From the NCBI RefSeq assembly GCF_016802725.1, contig NC_052679.1, positions 12,939,463 through 13,003,462 on the forward strand: a DNA stretch of 64,000 bases. The letters are read 5' to 3'. The stretch's first letter is position 1; every line of letters begins with the position of its first letter. Below the pieces are notes generated by a model. The model was not told the origin of the DNA and did not search any database. It saw nothing but the letters and a program-made list of their open reading frames with translations. Source of the DNA: Solenopsis invicta. Taxonomy: Eukaryota > Arthropoda > Insecta > Hymenoptera > Formicidae. Made by a program: the position numbers and the translations under genes. This document shows, in pieces, positions 53,150 through 64,000 of the stretch.

Positions 53150-53693
53150 GCGTAATATGACAACAAATTATCATATTTTTAGAGCAAGTGCTCGAAGTGT
53201 CTCCCTTCTTCCTGCTCACAACGTAAAGCCCGACTCAAGATTGCTTGCTCAAGATGGAAGCGAGCCGATTTCAAAGCTTTATGTACCGTACTCAAACGAA
53301 CTCCTAGATTCCGCGCTATGGTTCGTATACTGATGGTTGGATCATCAGTAACCATTTGTCGTATTTGCGCGGTATGTATGCGCTGTGGTCGCCCTGTACG
53401 GAGTATAAAAATAATGATAAAACAATAGAATATTTAAAATTGTATTATCAAAAAATTTTATAAATATGTACCTGCAGGCTTAATAGGTTTAAATTGACCG
53501 TATGTTCGCTGCCTCGACTCCAGCCTTGCAAACATATTTCGATATGGCTGTCGTCGCTACGGATATCTGCGCGTATAGAGCAACGTAGCTTCTCACGAAT
53601 CTCTGTCGCACACTGCATAAATCATGATCATGTCACACATTTCATCAAACGTAAAATTGTGAGCCATATTGCATGCACGTTCTCTCACATTTT
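53150..53693 (-). pseudogene. Internally deleted copy of the DD41D transposase (left half)
   Basis: Minus strand from about 53670: MAHNFTFDEMCDMIMIYAVC, then after a frameshift the RRYP..R-type DUF4817 region, the same intron (53400-53472, GTACAT...ACAG), then RQMVTDDPTISIRTIA and ALKSARFH. It then jumps directly to SRALRCEQE...HFEHLL. All catalytic Asp residues lie in the deleted part, so it cannot be active. Confidence 0.8.
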
Positions 53694-54044
53694 TAATAAT
53701 TTTTTTCAATTTATACCATTTTTATGTGTGGTATACAGAAAATGTAATACAAGTAATGATAAAAAGCACAATAATGAATACTTTATCATACAATTTTATA
53801 AATAAATATGTATTGGAACATAATTTTAAAGAAATTGATCGTTTTTTCGCAACTACAACTGTAGCCTTGTAAAGAAAGATATGGCTTGCTTGCTTCTATT
53901 CTGAGAATTTTAGAGTAAACTTTCAAAGTCTCCCGCGGAAAAGAAATATCTGTCGATTTTCAATTGTTGCTGTTTCTTCGTTGTTTCTTGCAACTGTTTT
54001 TGTCGTCTCGTCTCGATCCCGTGTGAGAGAACGTGCGTGCAACC

Positions 54045-55170
54045 ATGGCTCACAATTTCACGTATGACGAAATGTGTGATATGATAATGGTGTATGCAGT
54101 GTGCAACAGGGATGCGCGAGAAGCTGCGTTGCTCTACATGCGTAGATATCCGGAGCGGCGACAGCCTTATCGAAGAATGTTTGCGAGGCTGGAGTCGAGG
54201 CTGCGAAGATATGGTCAATTTAGACCTATTAAGCCTGCAGGTACATATTAATAAAATTTTTTAATAATGCAATTTTAAATATTCTATTCTTTTATCGTTA
54301 TTCTTATACTCCGTACAGGGCGACCGCAGCGCATAGATACCGCGCAAATACGACAAATGGTTACGGATGAGCCAACCATCAGTATCCGAACCATAGCGCG
54401 GAATCAAGGCGTTAGCGTGAGTACGGTACATAAAGCTTTAAAAGCGGCTTGCTTCCATCCCTACAAAGTAACCTTGACTCAAGAGCTGCATATTAACGAT
54501 GAAGCTCGCAGATTGAGATATTGTCAGTGGTTCTGTAATGAATGTGAGGAAGATTATAATTTTCCCAAACGCATTGAATTTTCGGATGAATGCGTTTTCC
54601 ATAATAATGGCACCGTCAACCGCCATAACATGCATTACTGGGCCACAGAATCCTCACTGGATGCAGCAAGCACATACCCAAGTGAGGTGGTCGGTGAACG
54701 TTTGGGCAGGTATTCTTGGAGACCACATCATTGGACCATATTTTTTTGATGGTAAGGTCGATGGCAATGCATACCGAACATTTCTTGAAAATCAATTTGT
54801 CGACCTGATGGGTGAGGTGCCACTGGAATCACGTATTAACATGTGGTTCCAGCAGGACAGCCATCCTGCACACACCGCCAGGGCGACAAGAGAATTATTG
54901 AATCGAAAGTTCGGTGCTCATTGGATCGGTCTTCACGGTCCTCATGAATGGCCACCGCGTTCACCAGACCTTACACCACTAGATTTCTTTCTGTGGGGTC
55001 ATCTTAAACAGCAGGTGTATGCAACACGACCCGAAAACCTGAAAGATAGAATTGTACGAGCTTGCCGTGCAATAAGTCCACAGGTCTTGGAGCGGGTACG
55101 TGAAGCAATCGTGAGTCGGGCTTTACGTTGTGAGCAGGAGGAAGGGAGACACTTCGAGCACTTGCTCTAA
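54045..55170 (+). pseudogene. DUF4817-type DD41D transposase, two exons, one frameshift
   Basis: Exon 1 (54045-54240): MAHNFTYDEMCDMIMVYAVC, then EAALLYMRRYPERRQPYRRM, a DUF4817-type HTH. A 78 bp intron (GTACAT...TACAG, 54241-54318) follows. Exon 2: GRPQRIDTAQIRQMV and ISIRTIARNQGVSVSTVHKA (second HTH), then the first catalytic Asp in EFSDECVFHNNG. Near 54651 the frame slips after HYWATE and continues in another frame with VRWSVNVWAGILGDHI. The second Asp is in MWFQQDSHPAHTA and the third in SPDLTPLDFFLWG. There are 41 residues between them, so DD41D. It ends RHFEHLL. Apart from the one slip, there is no stop. All three Asp are present. Related to the fossil at 35611-35995. Confidence 0.88.
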
Positions 55171-56119
55171 AAATATGATAATTTGTTGTCATATTACGCA
55201 CGATCATACGTAGATGTAACTTTTCATCTACGTGTGTTCTTACGCAATATGACTTCAAAATATCTATTTAAGCTTTATGTACCAAAAAAATAGGTCTTTA
55301 ATGTGTTATAATATGGCTCTAGGCGAAGGTCCACTTCAAAAAACCTAACGCGCCAATCGTGGAACCTCAAAGGTGGTGTGGAAGTCCACGTTACCATTCA
55401 GCTTTCATTACTTGATATCACATTACAATATTATTTCTGAAGTTCTTTAAATTCAAAGTACTTCAAAGATAATATTTAAATTCAAAAGATTACAAGTATT
55501 AAAAATTTGTGATAAAAATTGTGTGGATATATTATTAAATGTATTCAGTATTCTACGTTTCTATTTACTACTTTATTTATTAATTTGATTAATAAATAGA
55601 AATAGTAATCTTAGTAACAAATGTAATATAACAAAGTATGCACAGCTTTCCCCGGTAAAAACTATTCTAATAATTTTTATAAAATTTCTCGTTTATAGAA
55701 TTTAACATTCCTGGTTACAGTTTTTCTCATAATTTTTATACGAATAGGAACATTTTTCAGAAATACGTAGAAATAATACTTAGAAAGTCTACATCTCTTA
55801 TTGTTAGAACTTTTCATACACGTACATTCTGAAGTATTCTGAGATTTCTCATCTCACAGTTTTAAAAAAATACTTTTAACTTTTTTACATTTTATAACGT
55901 TTCATAAAAAATTATACAGATGTTCGGAAAAATTATACGAAAAAAATATGAGAAAAATTTTCACCAGGGGCCTGTACGTGTCACTCGGTCCTGCGAGATC
56001 GCGTTCGCGCGCTCAACCGAAGCAGCTGTCATCTAGGAAACGTTTAGCAAATTAGCAAGCTCAGTCGGTACGGCATCTACGTACGGTAAAAGGCTGGACA
56101 ACCATTAACGAACACCCTG

Positions 56120-56120
<1 letters not shown>

Positions 56121-56155
<35 letters not shown>

Positions 56156-56644
56156 TGTTTGTGTAACTTAAAAATTTCATATTATGTGTACATTACACAA
56201 ATAATCAATTAATTTTAGAGGACAATGTATATTCTGTAAAAATAGCATGTATTGTACAGATGTACATTGATGCTACATGCATCATAACTGAAAGTGAAAA
56301 AACTATCTCTATAAACATTTTAATATATATAATAGAATATGCAAAAGAATAAGTAATACTTACTTATGAAACATAACATTTACATTTTTTTTTCTTGTAC
56401 AGCCACACACACAACAACTCATCATTTTTAATAATAATTTTGATAATTTTTAAAATTATGAATAAACTTTGGAGTATAGGCTATATAAATGAGGTTATGA
56501 ACGACTATTGTAAAGGCAATCGGCAATCTAGAAATGAAAAATCCCCATATTTACTGAAGTTACTAAAAGGCTTCTTCTGTTTCAAGTGTAACCTTGGGAT
56601 TCTCGCCAAATGCTCCTTCCTGATCTTATTTCTTTGGTATTAAC
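56121..56644. other. AT-rich stretch beginning with a TA microsatellite
   Basis: TATATATA repeats at 56120-56156, then AT-rich sequence. AACTTAAAAATTTCAT at 56165 complements ATGAAATTTTTAAGTT at 52168-52215, showing these flanks were once adjacent around the DD41D element or share a local dyad. No gene. Confidence 0.4.
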
Positions 56645-57195
56645 CGCCACGCGTCGCGCTTGTTTTCACGATCAGCTGATCTCGTGACGCGGTATCACCG
56701 TGCCCACGCGGCCGTCCGGCCTATAAACGCGCGAGATATCGTAAACAGCGTGACGCTATTTATAGTCTCATAGCTGATTGCCGGATAACGTGAACTTCGG
56801 TACATTCGCACGACGCTGCTAAACTGTACCCTAGGCACCTGTCTCTTGTAAATAGTCTCCGGATTTAAATCTTCGGCCGTCTGTAAATAGTTCCGCAAGT
56901 TGTCCGTTAGTTTTTTGTCCGTTTTTTGCTACGATTACATCGCGTTATTATTCTTCGTTACTTTCTTTTATATCGCATTTTATTCTTTTTATTTTTATAT
57001 CACGTTTGTTTTCTTCATTTTATATCACATTGTCATTTTCTTCATTTTGTATTTTTTTTTTATCTGAGTTACAATAAATTTTATAGATATTCTTTTCATC
57101 AAAAACATCGAGTACGAAATTTAATTCTCTCCCTGCGATCCCTTGCGCTCTCGCCGCTGTTACCACCCGTGCGCAAAGCGGGATTGTTTTAACCT
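56645..57195 (+). mobile_element. LTR-like GC-rich block
   Basis: A GC-rich first half (CGCCACGCGTCGCGCTTG; GGCCTATAAACGCGCGAG near 56718, TATA-like) and a T-rich second half with ACAATAAATTTTATAG (polyadenylation-like, 57071), ending in CTCTCGCCGCTGTTACCACC before the right giant arm. Layout is that of a U3-R-U5, but the precise ends and family are not established. Confidence 0.4.
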
Positions 57196-58319
57196 GCTCA
57201 TTTTTTGAAAAAAATTAACGAAAAAAATATTTTAATTTTTTTTATTGTGATCTTTCAAAAAAATTTGATAAAAATATATTTTGTAAAAGTTGGAAACAAA
57301 GACCACATGTAATTTTTTCAAGGTAGTAAATCAATGAAATCATGATGGAAAAAATGTTTAAAAAGTATTTTTATTTTTTTTTTTAATCAAAATTTGCATC
57401 AAAAACAAATGTAAAGAATATTTTTATTAATGTCCAAGTGCAATTTTTTAAAAGTTTTTCAAAATTTTATTTAGATTTGTTACTAAAAAAAATCGTAAAA
57501 ATATAAAAAAATTGTTTTTTTGCTCTATCTTGGTTGCGTCTCCATGAAAAAAGGCCAATTCGGAAAGCCATGGAGACACTTTCACCATATTTATTTCGCT
57601 AGGTCTTTTATTAATTAAAAAAAAAGATCATTCCAAGATCGTAGAAAACCCATTTGAATGTAGATTTGATCCAATTTCAAATAATCGATACCTTTCAGAA
57701 TTCAATTTCTTTTAATTAGATTGATTTTTTAAATCTTTGATATTAAAATTACCTTATTAGTTCCTTTCATTTATTTATTTAAATTCTTTAATTTGTTTAT
57801 AATTTTATCTTTATTCTTTATTTTAGTTATTTTACTCATGTCTTTATTTTGAATATATAGAAAAATCTATCGATTGAAAAATTTAAACATTACAGAATAT
57901 TAGTTAAATTAAGTAACATTTAAATTGCATTTGAAAGTCATATAAAATACATATATATTTAAGAATTTAATAAATATAACATTTATATTTATTATCAATA
58001 TTTATTAATTTTTATAAAATAAACCAATTACATTTAATTTTGACTTAAAAATTGATTATATATTTAAATCAGAGAAAAATTTAACTAAAACGAAAAAGAG
58101 GTAAATTATTGTTACTAATTTAATTGAATATAATCGCCAGATGATATGCATGATATAAAAATATCTAGAGTCGGAATACGCCATATTCCACGGAATTTAC
58201 CATATTAATATGGCTTGACACGTGTACAAGTTCATGGTCATCATCAAGGCAAGCAAATCATTAAGGCATTCGTGGAACTTAATGTACGTACGTATTTATG
58301 TATGCATGTGCGTATGTAT

Positions 58320-58480
58320 GAATCCGCCTAAAAAAAACATTAAAAATGTAAAAAAATACGCCAAGTATATTTTTTTGTTTTGCCAAAACAGCATTGAATA
58401 AAGTTATCCGCCTAAAATAACATTAGAAATGTAAAAAAAGCGCCTAATAAATTTCTTTTGTAATATATTATTAATGTAAG
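58320..58480 (+). repeat. Short tandem repeats at the non-LTR insertion site
   Basis: CCGCCTAAAA-AACATTAAAA-type units begin at about 58324 and 58400. A further copy (CTAAAAAAAAACATTAAAAA) resumes at 62007 after the retrotransposon, so the element was inserted in this repeat or duplicated part of it on insertion. Confidence 0.65.
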
Positions 58481-58512
58481 AAGATACTTACCAAAAATTT
58501 GTGAAATTTGTC

Positions 58513-61500
58513 TAATAATAATAATAATAATAATAATAAAACTGAGGGGGCGGTCCTCGGGTTGAAGATCCGCCTACGGCACGCAGACTGTTGTCCATTG
58601 TGTCACCCTCCAGTCGTTTGCCATTTATGGTAGCCCCGATTCCCTCCAAAAGATACTCAGGTCTCTCATAGGTAGCCTGCTAATCTGCCCTGGCTTGGGT
58701 AATGCCGAGCCTAGCAGTTTTAGTCTCAGCCCCGCATAGGCCGGACAGTCACAGAGAATGTGGAGACTTGTCTCCTCTTCCTCCCCACAGGCCCTGCACT
58801 CGGCCGTATCAGAGCGGCCCAGCCTGTGCATGTGGTAATTGAGTGCTTCATGGCCAGTCAGTATTTGCACTACTAGCCTGGCGTCTCTTCTGCTCAAGGA
58901 CCTTATGTCCCCGACCAGGCCCTCACTGAGAGTTTCCCCCAGTAGAGCCCCGGCCTGTCGACACTTGGTCCTCAGCTCATTTTTCCAAAACTCGAGATGC
59001 TCGTCCCGTAGCCAGGCCCGAAGCCTCCCTGCCAAGGCAGAAAGGGACCCCCAGCACCGGTCCCGGCCCGAACACCTCCATTCTTGATGCGGCCCTGGCG
59101 AGCCGATCGGCCTCCTCATTGCCCTCAATCCCCGAGTGACCGGGGACCCAGGTCACGATAACTTCTTTGTCCTTCGCCAGCTTCTCCAGTGCATTTCTGC
59201 AGTCCCAGACCAGCCGCGAAGTGTAAATCGGAGCTTCGAGTGCCTTGATAGCAGCTTGACTGTCCGAGCATATTCTCACATGCCCACCTGTCTCCCTCAC
59301 TTCCAGGGCCAGTTGGGCACATCTCAGGATCGCCACGATTTCCGTCTGGAAAACTGTGGCGTACCCATCCAGGGGCAGGCTTTCCGCTACCCTCCTCTGT
59401 CGGCAAACAATGCCCGCGCCGGAGCTCGTACCCGTCTTGGAGCCATCTGTAAACCAGATGTCCCCGTCCCAGGCCTGAACCGATGCCCCGGGTTCAATCT
59501 CGTCCGCGAGCCCTGTGACCTGCACTTTAAAGCGCCTGTCCAGGGTACGAACTGCTGGCATCCTGTCCTGCCTCATTCTGAAGATGGAGTCGGTCAGCAC
59601 GCCGCTGGGGAACTTAGTATGCGCAGTCCTCTCCTTCCACTTCAGTTCGCAGGCAAGTCGGTATGAAGCGATCGCCGCCGTCCCTACCACCACCTGGTGA
59701 AGTGGTTCAATCCCGAGCAAAATGCCCATGGCTGCCACCGGCGTGGTTCGTATTGCATCCAGGGCCCCTCTTAGAATCAGAGCCCTGATGCTCGAGCGCC
59801 ACCACCGCCGCTTTCTTCCGCGCCCTAGGCCACCACACAACTGCTGCATAGGTGAGCCTGGGTCGAAGTATTGCAGTATAGATCCAACAGACCATCTTGG
59901 GCTTCAGCCCCCACGTCTGGCCCACGATTCTCCTGCACATCCAGCAGTAAGAGCACAGACTCTTACAGTGGCTTTCAAGATGTTGCCTCCAGGACAGCTT
60001 CTTATCTAGGATCACTCCCAGATATTTTACTGACTCAGCTGCGGCTAGCCTTGTACCTTCAAAGATGGGCCCCTTTATAGTGCCCTCTTTATATTTGCGA
60101 GTGAAAATGAGCCCCGTTTTCAGCGGATTCACTGACAAACCGGTTCCCCTGCACCACCGCTCTACTGTTCCCAGTGCGTTCTGCATGAGCTCCAAGAGAG
60201 GCCCGAGAAAGGGTCCTCGCACTAGCAGAGCCACGTCGTCAGCGTAGCCCTGCACGAAGAAGCCCCTCTCACTCAGCCTCTCAAGCAGCCCATCCACTAC
60301 CAGGCACCATAGCAGTGGAGAGAGTACCCCGCCCTGGGGGCACTCCCTCTCCACCCATCCACTGACCCTCGTTGTTCCCAACGAAGCTACAACTCGTCGC
60401 CCTAGCATGCCTCGGATCCATTCCACGAGTTTCTCTGGCACACCCCTGTGCAACGCTTCTTCACACACCACCTTGTGCGGGGTGTTGTTGAAAGCACCCT
60501 CTATATCTAAGGTGCCCATTGCATAGCCGCCCCTCTCCAGTTGCCCCTCGATAAACGACACAGTCGCATGAAGAGCCGTCTCCGTGGAGTAGCCCATGCG
60601 GTACGCGTGTTGCGCGCAGTGCAAGGGGCGCCGCAGGAGGACAACGTCCCTTACATACGCGTCGACCAATTTCTCCAGAGTCTTCAGGAGAAACGAAGTC
60701 AGACTTATCGGTCTGAAGTCTTTAGCAGAGGAGTAGCTCACTCTTCCCGCTTTGGGGATGAATACCACTCTCGCTAGTTTCCATGCGCTAGGCGTATGGC
60801 CCAGAGCCAAACATGCCCTCAAAGTCCTTGTCAGAGGTTCCACGATCAGCTCTAGCCACTCCTGTAGAAGAGCCGGAAATACTTGATCTGGTCCCGCCGA
60901 CTTAAAGGGTTTGAAGGTGTTTATCGCCCATCTCACTTTTCCGGGCTTGACAATGCTGGTCGCTAATTCCTAGTCCGCCTTGCGAGCCCTGCGCGAGCCC
61001 GCCGCATCATGGGCGAACAGTTCACCGTGCTCCCTGCGAAAGCCCGGAAAGCTGGCCTCCAGCAGGTGCACCAGACACCGCTCCCCGGTCACCATTGTCC
61101 CATCAGGGAGACTAATGGAGTCCAGGACGGCGTCTGGGTTTCTGGCTAGAATCCTGCATAGTCTTGCGGTCTCGGGCACGCCCTCTACCGACTTGCAGTA
61201 CTCTTTCCAGCTCTTTTCCTTTGCTCTTACCACAGAGTCTCTGTAGTCTTTCTGGGCCCTTCTGTGAAGTTCCCACTCCGACTGGCGGCCCGTGTTCCTG
61301 GCCCTATTCCAGGCCCTTCGAGCCGCACTTCTGAGCTCCTGCAGCTTGGGACTCCACTAGGAGTTGCCCCTGGAGTTCTTAACCGCCCTCTCTGGACAGT
61401 TCTTTTCGTATCTCTCCACCAGAGCCCTCTGCAGATGATCCACGCAGAGCTCCAGTTCCTCCTCGGTCCTGTGCCTCCTTGGGAAGCCCTCGAGATGGCA

Positions 61501-62005
61501 TTTCAAGTCCACCCGATAGGAGTCCCAATCTGTCCTTCTAGGGTCCCTGAACGTCGTCATCTCACCTCTGGCCCAGGCCAGCTTGAAGGTGATTTGCCTA
61601 TGGTCTGACAGTGAAGGTTCGCGCGAGACCCTCCATCCGACCACATCCCTCGATACACACCTAGAACAGACAGTAAGATCGAGAACCTCTCTCCTCACCG
61701 CCGTGCAAAAGGTGGGCTCGTTACCTCTGTTGAGAATCTCCAGGTCCGTCGACGTTAGAAATTCTAACAGCCTCCTACCTCTATTGTTGGTATCCGTGCT
61801 ACCCCAGACTGTGTGGTGCGAGTTAGCATCGCAACCCACTATCAGGGGAAGCCGCTCACTCTGGCAGTACTCTACCAGTCTGGTCACCGGAGGTACCCTA
61901 ATCCCACGCAGGATTTTATCCCTGGGGGACTCGGGCCCCTCCGGCCGTTCTCCTATCCGCCACCCGGAGACGCGCCCGGTAGGTAGCTCAACCCCCGGGA
62001 AATTC
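58513..62005 (-). mobile_element. LOA/I-like non-LTR retrotransposon, 5'-truncated, inactive
   Basis: Minus strand. Starts within the endonuclease near 62005, runs through RT, RNase H and a Cys/His C-terminus, and ends in a (TTA)n tail (plus strand TAA repeats, 58513-58540). The tail and domain order (APE-type endonuclease, RT, RNase H) fit the I/LOA/R1 part of the Jockey superclade. Flanked by copies of a short AT-rich repeat. GC-rich compared with its surroundings. 5' truncation is usual for target-primed reverse transcription. Confidence 0.88.
58625..62005 (-). pseudogene. Non-LTR ORF2: endonuclease, reverse transcriptase, RNase H, broken
   Basis: Endonuclease: GCDANSHHTVWGSTDTNNRG and SLSDHRQITF (catalytic Asp and SDH motif), 61357-62005; its N-terminal third is missing. 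RT: DFRPISLTSFLLKTLEKLVD, GTLDIEGAFNN, PQGGVLSPLLWCLVVDGLL and catalytic GYADDVALL (59707-60936). RNase H: IWFTDGSKTGTSSGAG, FQTEIVAIL, CSDSQAAIKAL, VPGHSGIEGNEEADRLA (about 59040-59500). C-terminus: CRACGEEEETSLHILCDC, a zinc-knuckle-like box. Endonuclease and RT share one frame with two TAG stops (61357-61359 and 60970-60972). Frameshifts near 59780 and 59090 put RNase H and the C-terminus in other frames. The DIEGAFNN text resembles LOA-type elements. Confidence 0.9.
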
Positions 62006-62209
62006 ATCTAAAAAAAAACATTAAAAATGTAAAAACAATGTGCCAAGTATATATTTTTGTATATAGAACCAAAGCAAACCAAACTACAATGAATAAAACC
62101 AAATATAATATCATCAAAAAGAAGTGAAATCAAAAATATTGCAAGTATATTTATTACCGATGGGGTGGGAGTCTTATGACCACGTTGGAATTACCAGCTA
62201 CTTACAGTG
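62006..62209. other. AT-rich flank
   Basis: Short repeat copy (see 58320-58480) followed by AT-rich sequence. No gene. Confidence 0.4.
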
Positions 62210-62425
62210 TTAAACAGTGGAAAAACTTTAGGCACCTTCAGAACTATTCGGTCTTTAATTTCGAAAAGAAATTATCACTCCATTTTTTAAATTTAATTTT
62301 GAAATTGTTATTGAGCAGAATTCTTAATATATATTATAGGGAATTTTTAATCTTTTCGAAATGAATTGAGAACTCTAATCGGAACACTCGAGGAACTAAA
62401 GTTGGGGTACTAACTTCACACACGC
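62210..62425 (+). mobile_element. Single-arm relic of the 26175-31010 element family
   Basis: AACTATTCGGTCTTTAATTT, CACTCCATTTTTTAAAT, TTGAGCAGAATTCTTAATA and TTGGGGTACTAACTTC match, in order, 30827-31005 (AACTATTCAGTCTTTAATTT ... TTGAGGTGCTAACTTC). Only the right arm is present here. Confidence 0.75.
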
Positions 62426-62562
62426 GCATTAGCCGCTCTAAATGGCTGTGATCAATCGCAACGTGGTCAAACAGATCACCCCTGTACCGATGAATAACAA
62501 ATTATGTGACAGATAAAATCAAACTAGGCAAAATTTTTAGCAGCAGCGTATTTGGCCCGCCC

Positions 62563-62641
<79 letters not shown>
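62563..62641. repeat. Microsatellite (AT)n, ~78 bp
   Basis: About 39 uninterrupted AT units. Confidence 0.95.
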
Positions 62642-62644
<3 letters not shown>

Positions 62645-63888
62645 GATACCGTTAACATAATTTTTTATAATAATAATAATAATTACATAAAAATTAACAA
62701 GTATTTTTTTATTAATTTTTGTAATGTTATAGTAAATAACGAGATTTCAAAATTACATTATTTTATGTTTAATATTAAGTGTAATAATAAATATTGTAAA
62801 AATTTAAACTTAGCTATTCTGTACATATAATAATCTTATCTTTATGTTAAACTTTCTTAATAATTTTTTTAATTTTTTATTCTTTATCATACTGTATTTT
62901 ATAGCATTATTTTTACCAAAATTTGCATTTATTGTGTCAAATATTTATGTCATGATTGGGACTATATTGTGTGTGTTTGTGTGCGTGTGTGGGCGTGTGC
63001 GTGTGCGCGTGCGTGCGATGTAAGTCAACAACGTACACATGCAGACAGATCATTTTACTATACTTGTTTTACTATACTATACTTGTTACTCCTTAAATAA
63101 CAAGAAAAATAGAACGACCATCATTTTATGTCTACATTGAAAAGATATTCACTTTCAAATTTTATGGTAACAATAAAAGTTATTATTTGACATAACCTTT
63201 CCATTTTTTATTTGGGTTATATTGATTTATACAAAATACAATGTTTTATATTGATTACAAAGTTTAATAATATAGATTTTATTGAATAAAGCTTAAAGAA
63301 ATAATGTGAACAATTTGCTTATTATAAAATTTCTGTTTTTATAAAATGAATTTTATTACAATTGTAAACATAATATTCCAAAATGATCTTGTTAAATAAA
63401 TTTGAGGCTTACAATATCTTAGTTTGGATAAATAATTAGTAAAATTGCTAATGCATTAAAAATAAGTTTTACATAACATTTTCTGCACTGATAATTTCAG
63501 TGAAGATTATCGTTATTATAATCATGATGATGAAAATATTAAAAGTTTACAATATTGGTACAAATTACTAGAGTTCCTAAAATAAGAGTTAGGCAAATGT
63601 AGTAGCGATTTTTGATTGGTTGCCTCAATCTGCCATATGTAACAACCACGAATTTTAAATATGACGTTTGTAAAAAGAAACAATAATTAAGACAGAAATA
63701 CTTTATAGCTAATATACTATTCAATATTATATTTTGTAAATATTTCACAATGTTATATATGTATAATTAAATTAATAAATGATTAATAATGTTGATTAAT
63801 TTACCCACCTATGATCTTAGCAACCGATTAATAAACAATCTAAATTAGATTACACATTGGGTTAATAGGCACATAATAAAAAATTAAA
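62642..63888. other. AT-rich non-coding stretch
   Basis: Contains a GT-rich microsatellite at 62969-63016; otherwise AT-rich without recognisable features. May be 5' flank of the THAP gene. Confidence 0.4.
62969..63016 (+). repeat. GT-rich microsatellite
   Basis: GTGTGTGTTTGTGTGCGTGT and continuing GT/GC repeats. Confidence 0.85.
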
Positions 63889-64000
63889 ATGTCAGGGTGT
63901 GTGGCTCCAGGATGTTTCAATTCATCCTCAAAAGAATTCAAAATGTGTCACTTTTTATTAAAAGATGTAGAAAAATGTACTTTTTGGGTACTTCATATTA
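63889..64000 (+). CDS. THAP-domain protein, start (cut by window edge)
   Basis: ATG at 63889 opens MSGCVAPGCFNSSSKEFKMC, then HFLLKDVEKCTFWVLHI up to the window end. GCVAPGC is the first Cys pair of a THAP (C2CH) zinc finger. HFLLKD stands where HFPKD is usual, and the Trp in TFWV is the conserved THAP Trp. THAP proteins bind specific DNA sites and are either host regulators or transposase-derived. Only 37 codons are visible; no stop so far. Upstream is AT-rich without a clear promoter. Confidence 0.65.
   Translation, partial: MSGCVAPGCFNSSSKEFKMCHFLLKDVEKCTFWVLHI

Larger units (their letters stand above)
52229..56119. mobile_element. Inverted dimer of a DUF4817-type DD41D transposon
   Basis: Ends CAGGGTGTTCGTTAATGGTT and its complement are flanked by TA (52227-52228, 56120-56121). 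The outer ~950 bp arms (52229-53185 and 55165-56119) are nearly identical in inverted orientation. The right half carries a complete plus-strand transposase gene; the left half is the same gene on the minus strand with its catalytic core deleted. So two copies face head-to-head, joined near 53700-54030. 3891 bp total. TA target, termini and enzyme type place it in the IS630/Tc1-mariner superfamily. Confidence 0.88.
49567..58285. mobile_element. Giant inverted repeat, ~1.08 kb arms
   Basis: Left arm 49567-51091 and right arm 57198-58285 are reverse complements. The tips share TTCCACGAATGCCTTAA; further matches include CTAGATATTTTTATATCATG and CATTTTTTGAAAAAAATTAA-type text at the inner ends. 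Subtracting a 446 bp MITE and its TA from the left arm leaves ~1.08 kb, equal to the right arm. The 6 kb between holds a hairpin, LTR-like blocks and a DD41D-type transposon, so the original interior is unclear. Long-TIR transposon or inverted duplication are both possible. Confidence 0.8.

Noticed and set aside
62552..62830. Frame with Tyr-Ile repeats
   Set aside because: Translation of an (AT)n microsatellite.

Overview
This 64 kb window looks like an insect nuclear genome, most likely a hymenopteran and plausibly an ant. The evidence is an AT-rich background, spliced host exons, several mariner subfamilies, THAP-domain fragments and many hairpin MITEs. There is no prokaryotic gene layout. 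The species is an inference; nothing in the sequence names it.

Host genes occupy very little of the window. At the centre is a divergent pair. Exon 1 of cytosolic aspartate aminotransferase (Got1-like) lies on the minus strand (32098-32209). The first exon of an R3HCC1-like gene (R3H domain plus an exon-junction-complex-binding-like motif) lies on the plus strand (33024-33175). The ~0.8 kb between them contains a hairpin MITE. The R3HCC1-like gene continues through exons at 37079-37228, 48001-48131 and 48231-48345, with matching splice phases and introns full of transposons. A THAP pseudogene lies at 1048-1601 (minus), and the start of another THAP gene is cut off by the right window edge.

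Nearly everything else is mobile DNA, much of it nested. Left third: a dead mariner (3220-4478); a tandem ~280 bp satellite-like array split by a 1.18 kb solo LTR (6382-7560); and an 8 kb Ty3/gypsy element (11010-19057, LTRs ~94-95% identical by eye, AGGT target duplication). The gypsy element was hit by an intact mariner in gag and by a long-inverted-repeat element carrying a tRNA-like sequence in each arm. Next comes a 5.4 kb inverted-repeat structure (19727-25095). It holds a mauritiana-type mariner, itself split by a 258 bp solo LTR with a perfect 5 bp target duplication, a Penelope-like fragment with a GIY-YIG endonuclease region, and an internally deleted mariner. From 26175 to 31010 is a Russian-doll stack including a 1.33 kb MULE-like foldback element with a 9 bp target duplication.

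Right half: a palindromic Tc1-like dimer; a piggyBac-like TTAA MITE; a second near-identical intact mariner (42243-43564); a 3.2 kb TIR element with subterminal dyad clusters; and a giant inverted repeat (49567-58285, ~1.08 kb arms). The giant repeat encloses an inverted dimer of a DD41D DUF4817-type transposon whose transposase is interrupted by one frameshift. It is followed by a LOA/I-like non-LTR retrotransposon with endonuclease, RT and RNase H (58513-62005, minus, 5'-truncated). I see no CRISPR array, no rRNA and no convincing functional tRNA gene.
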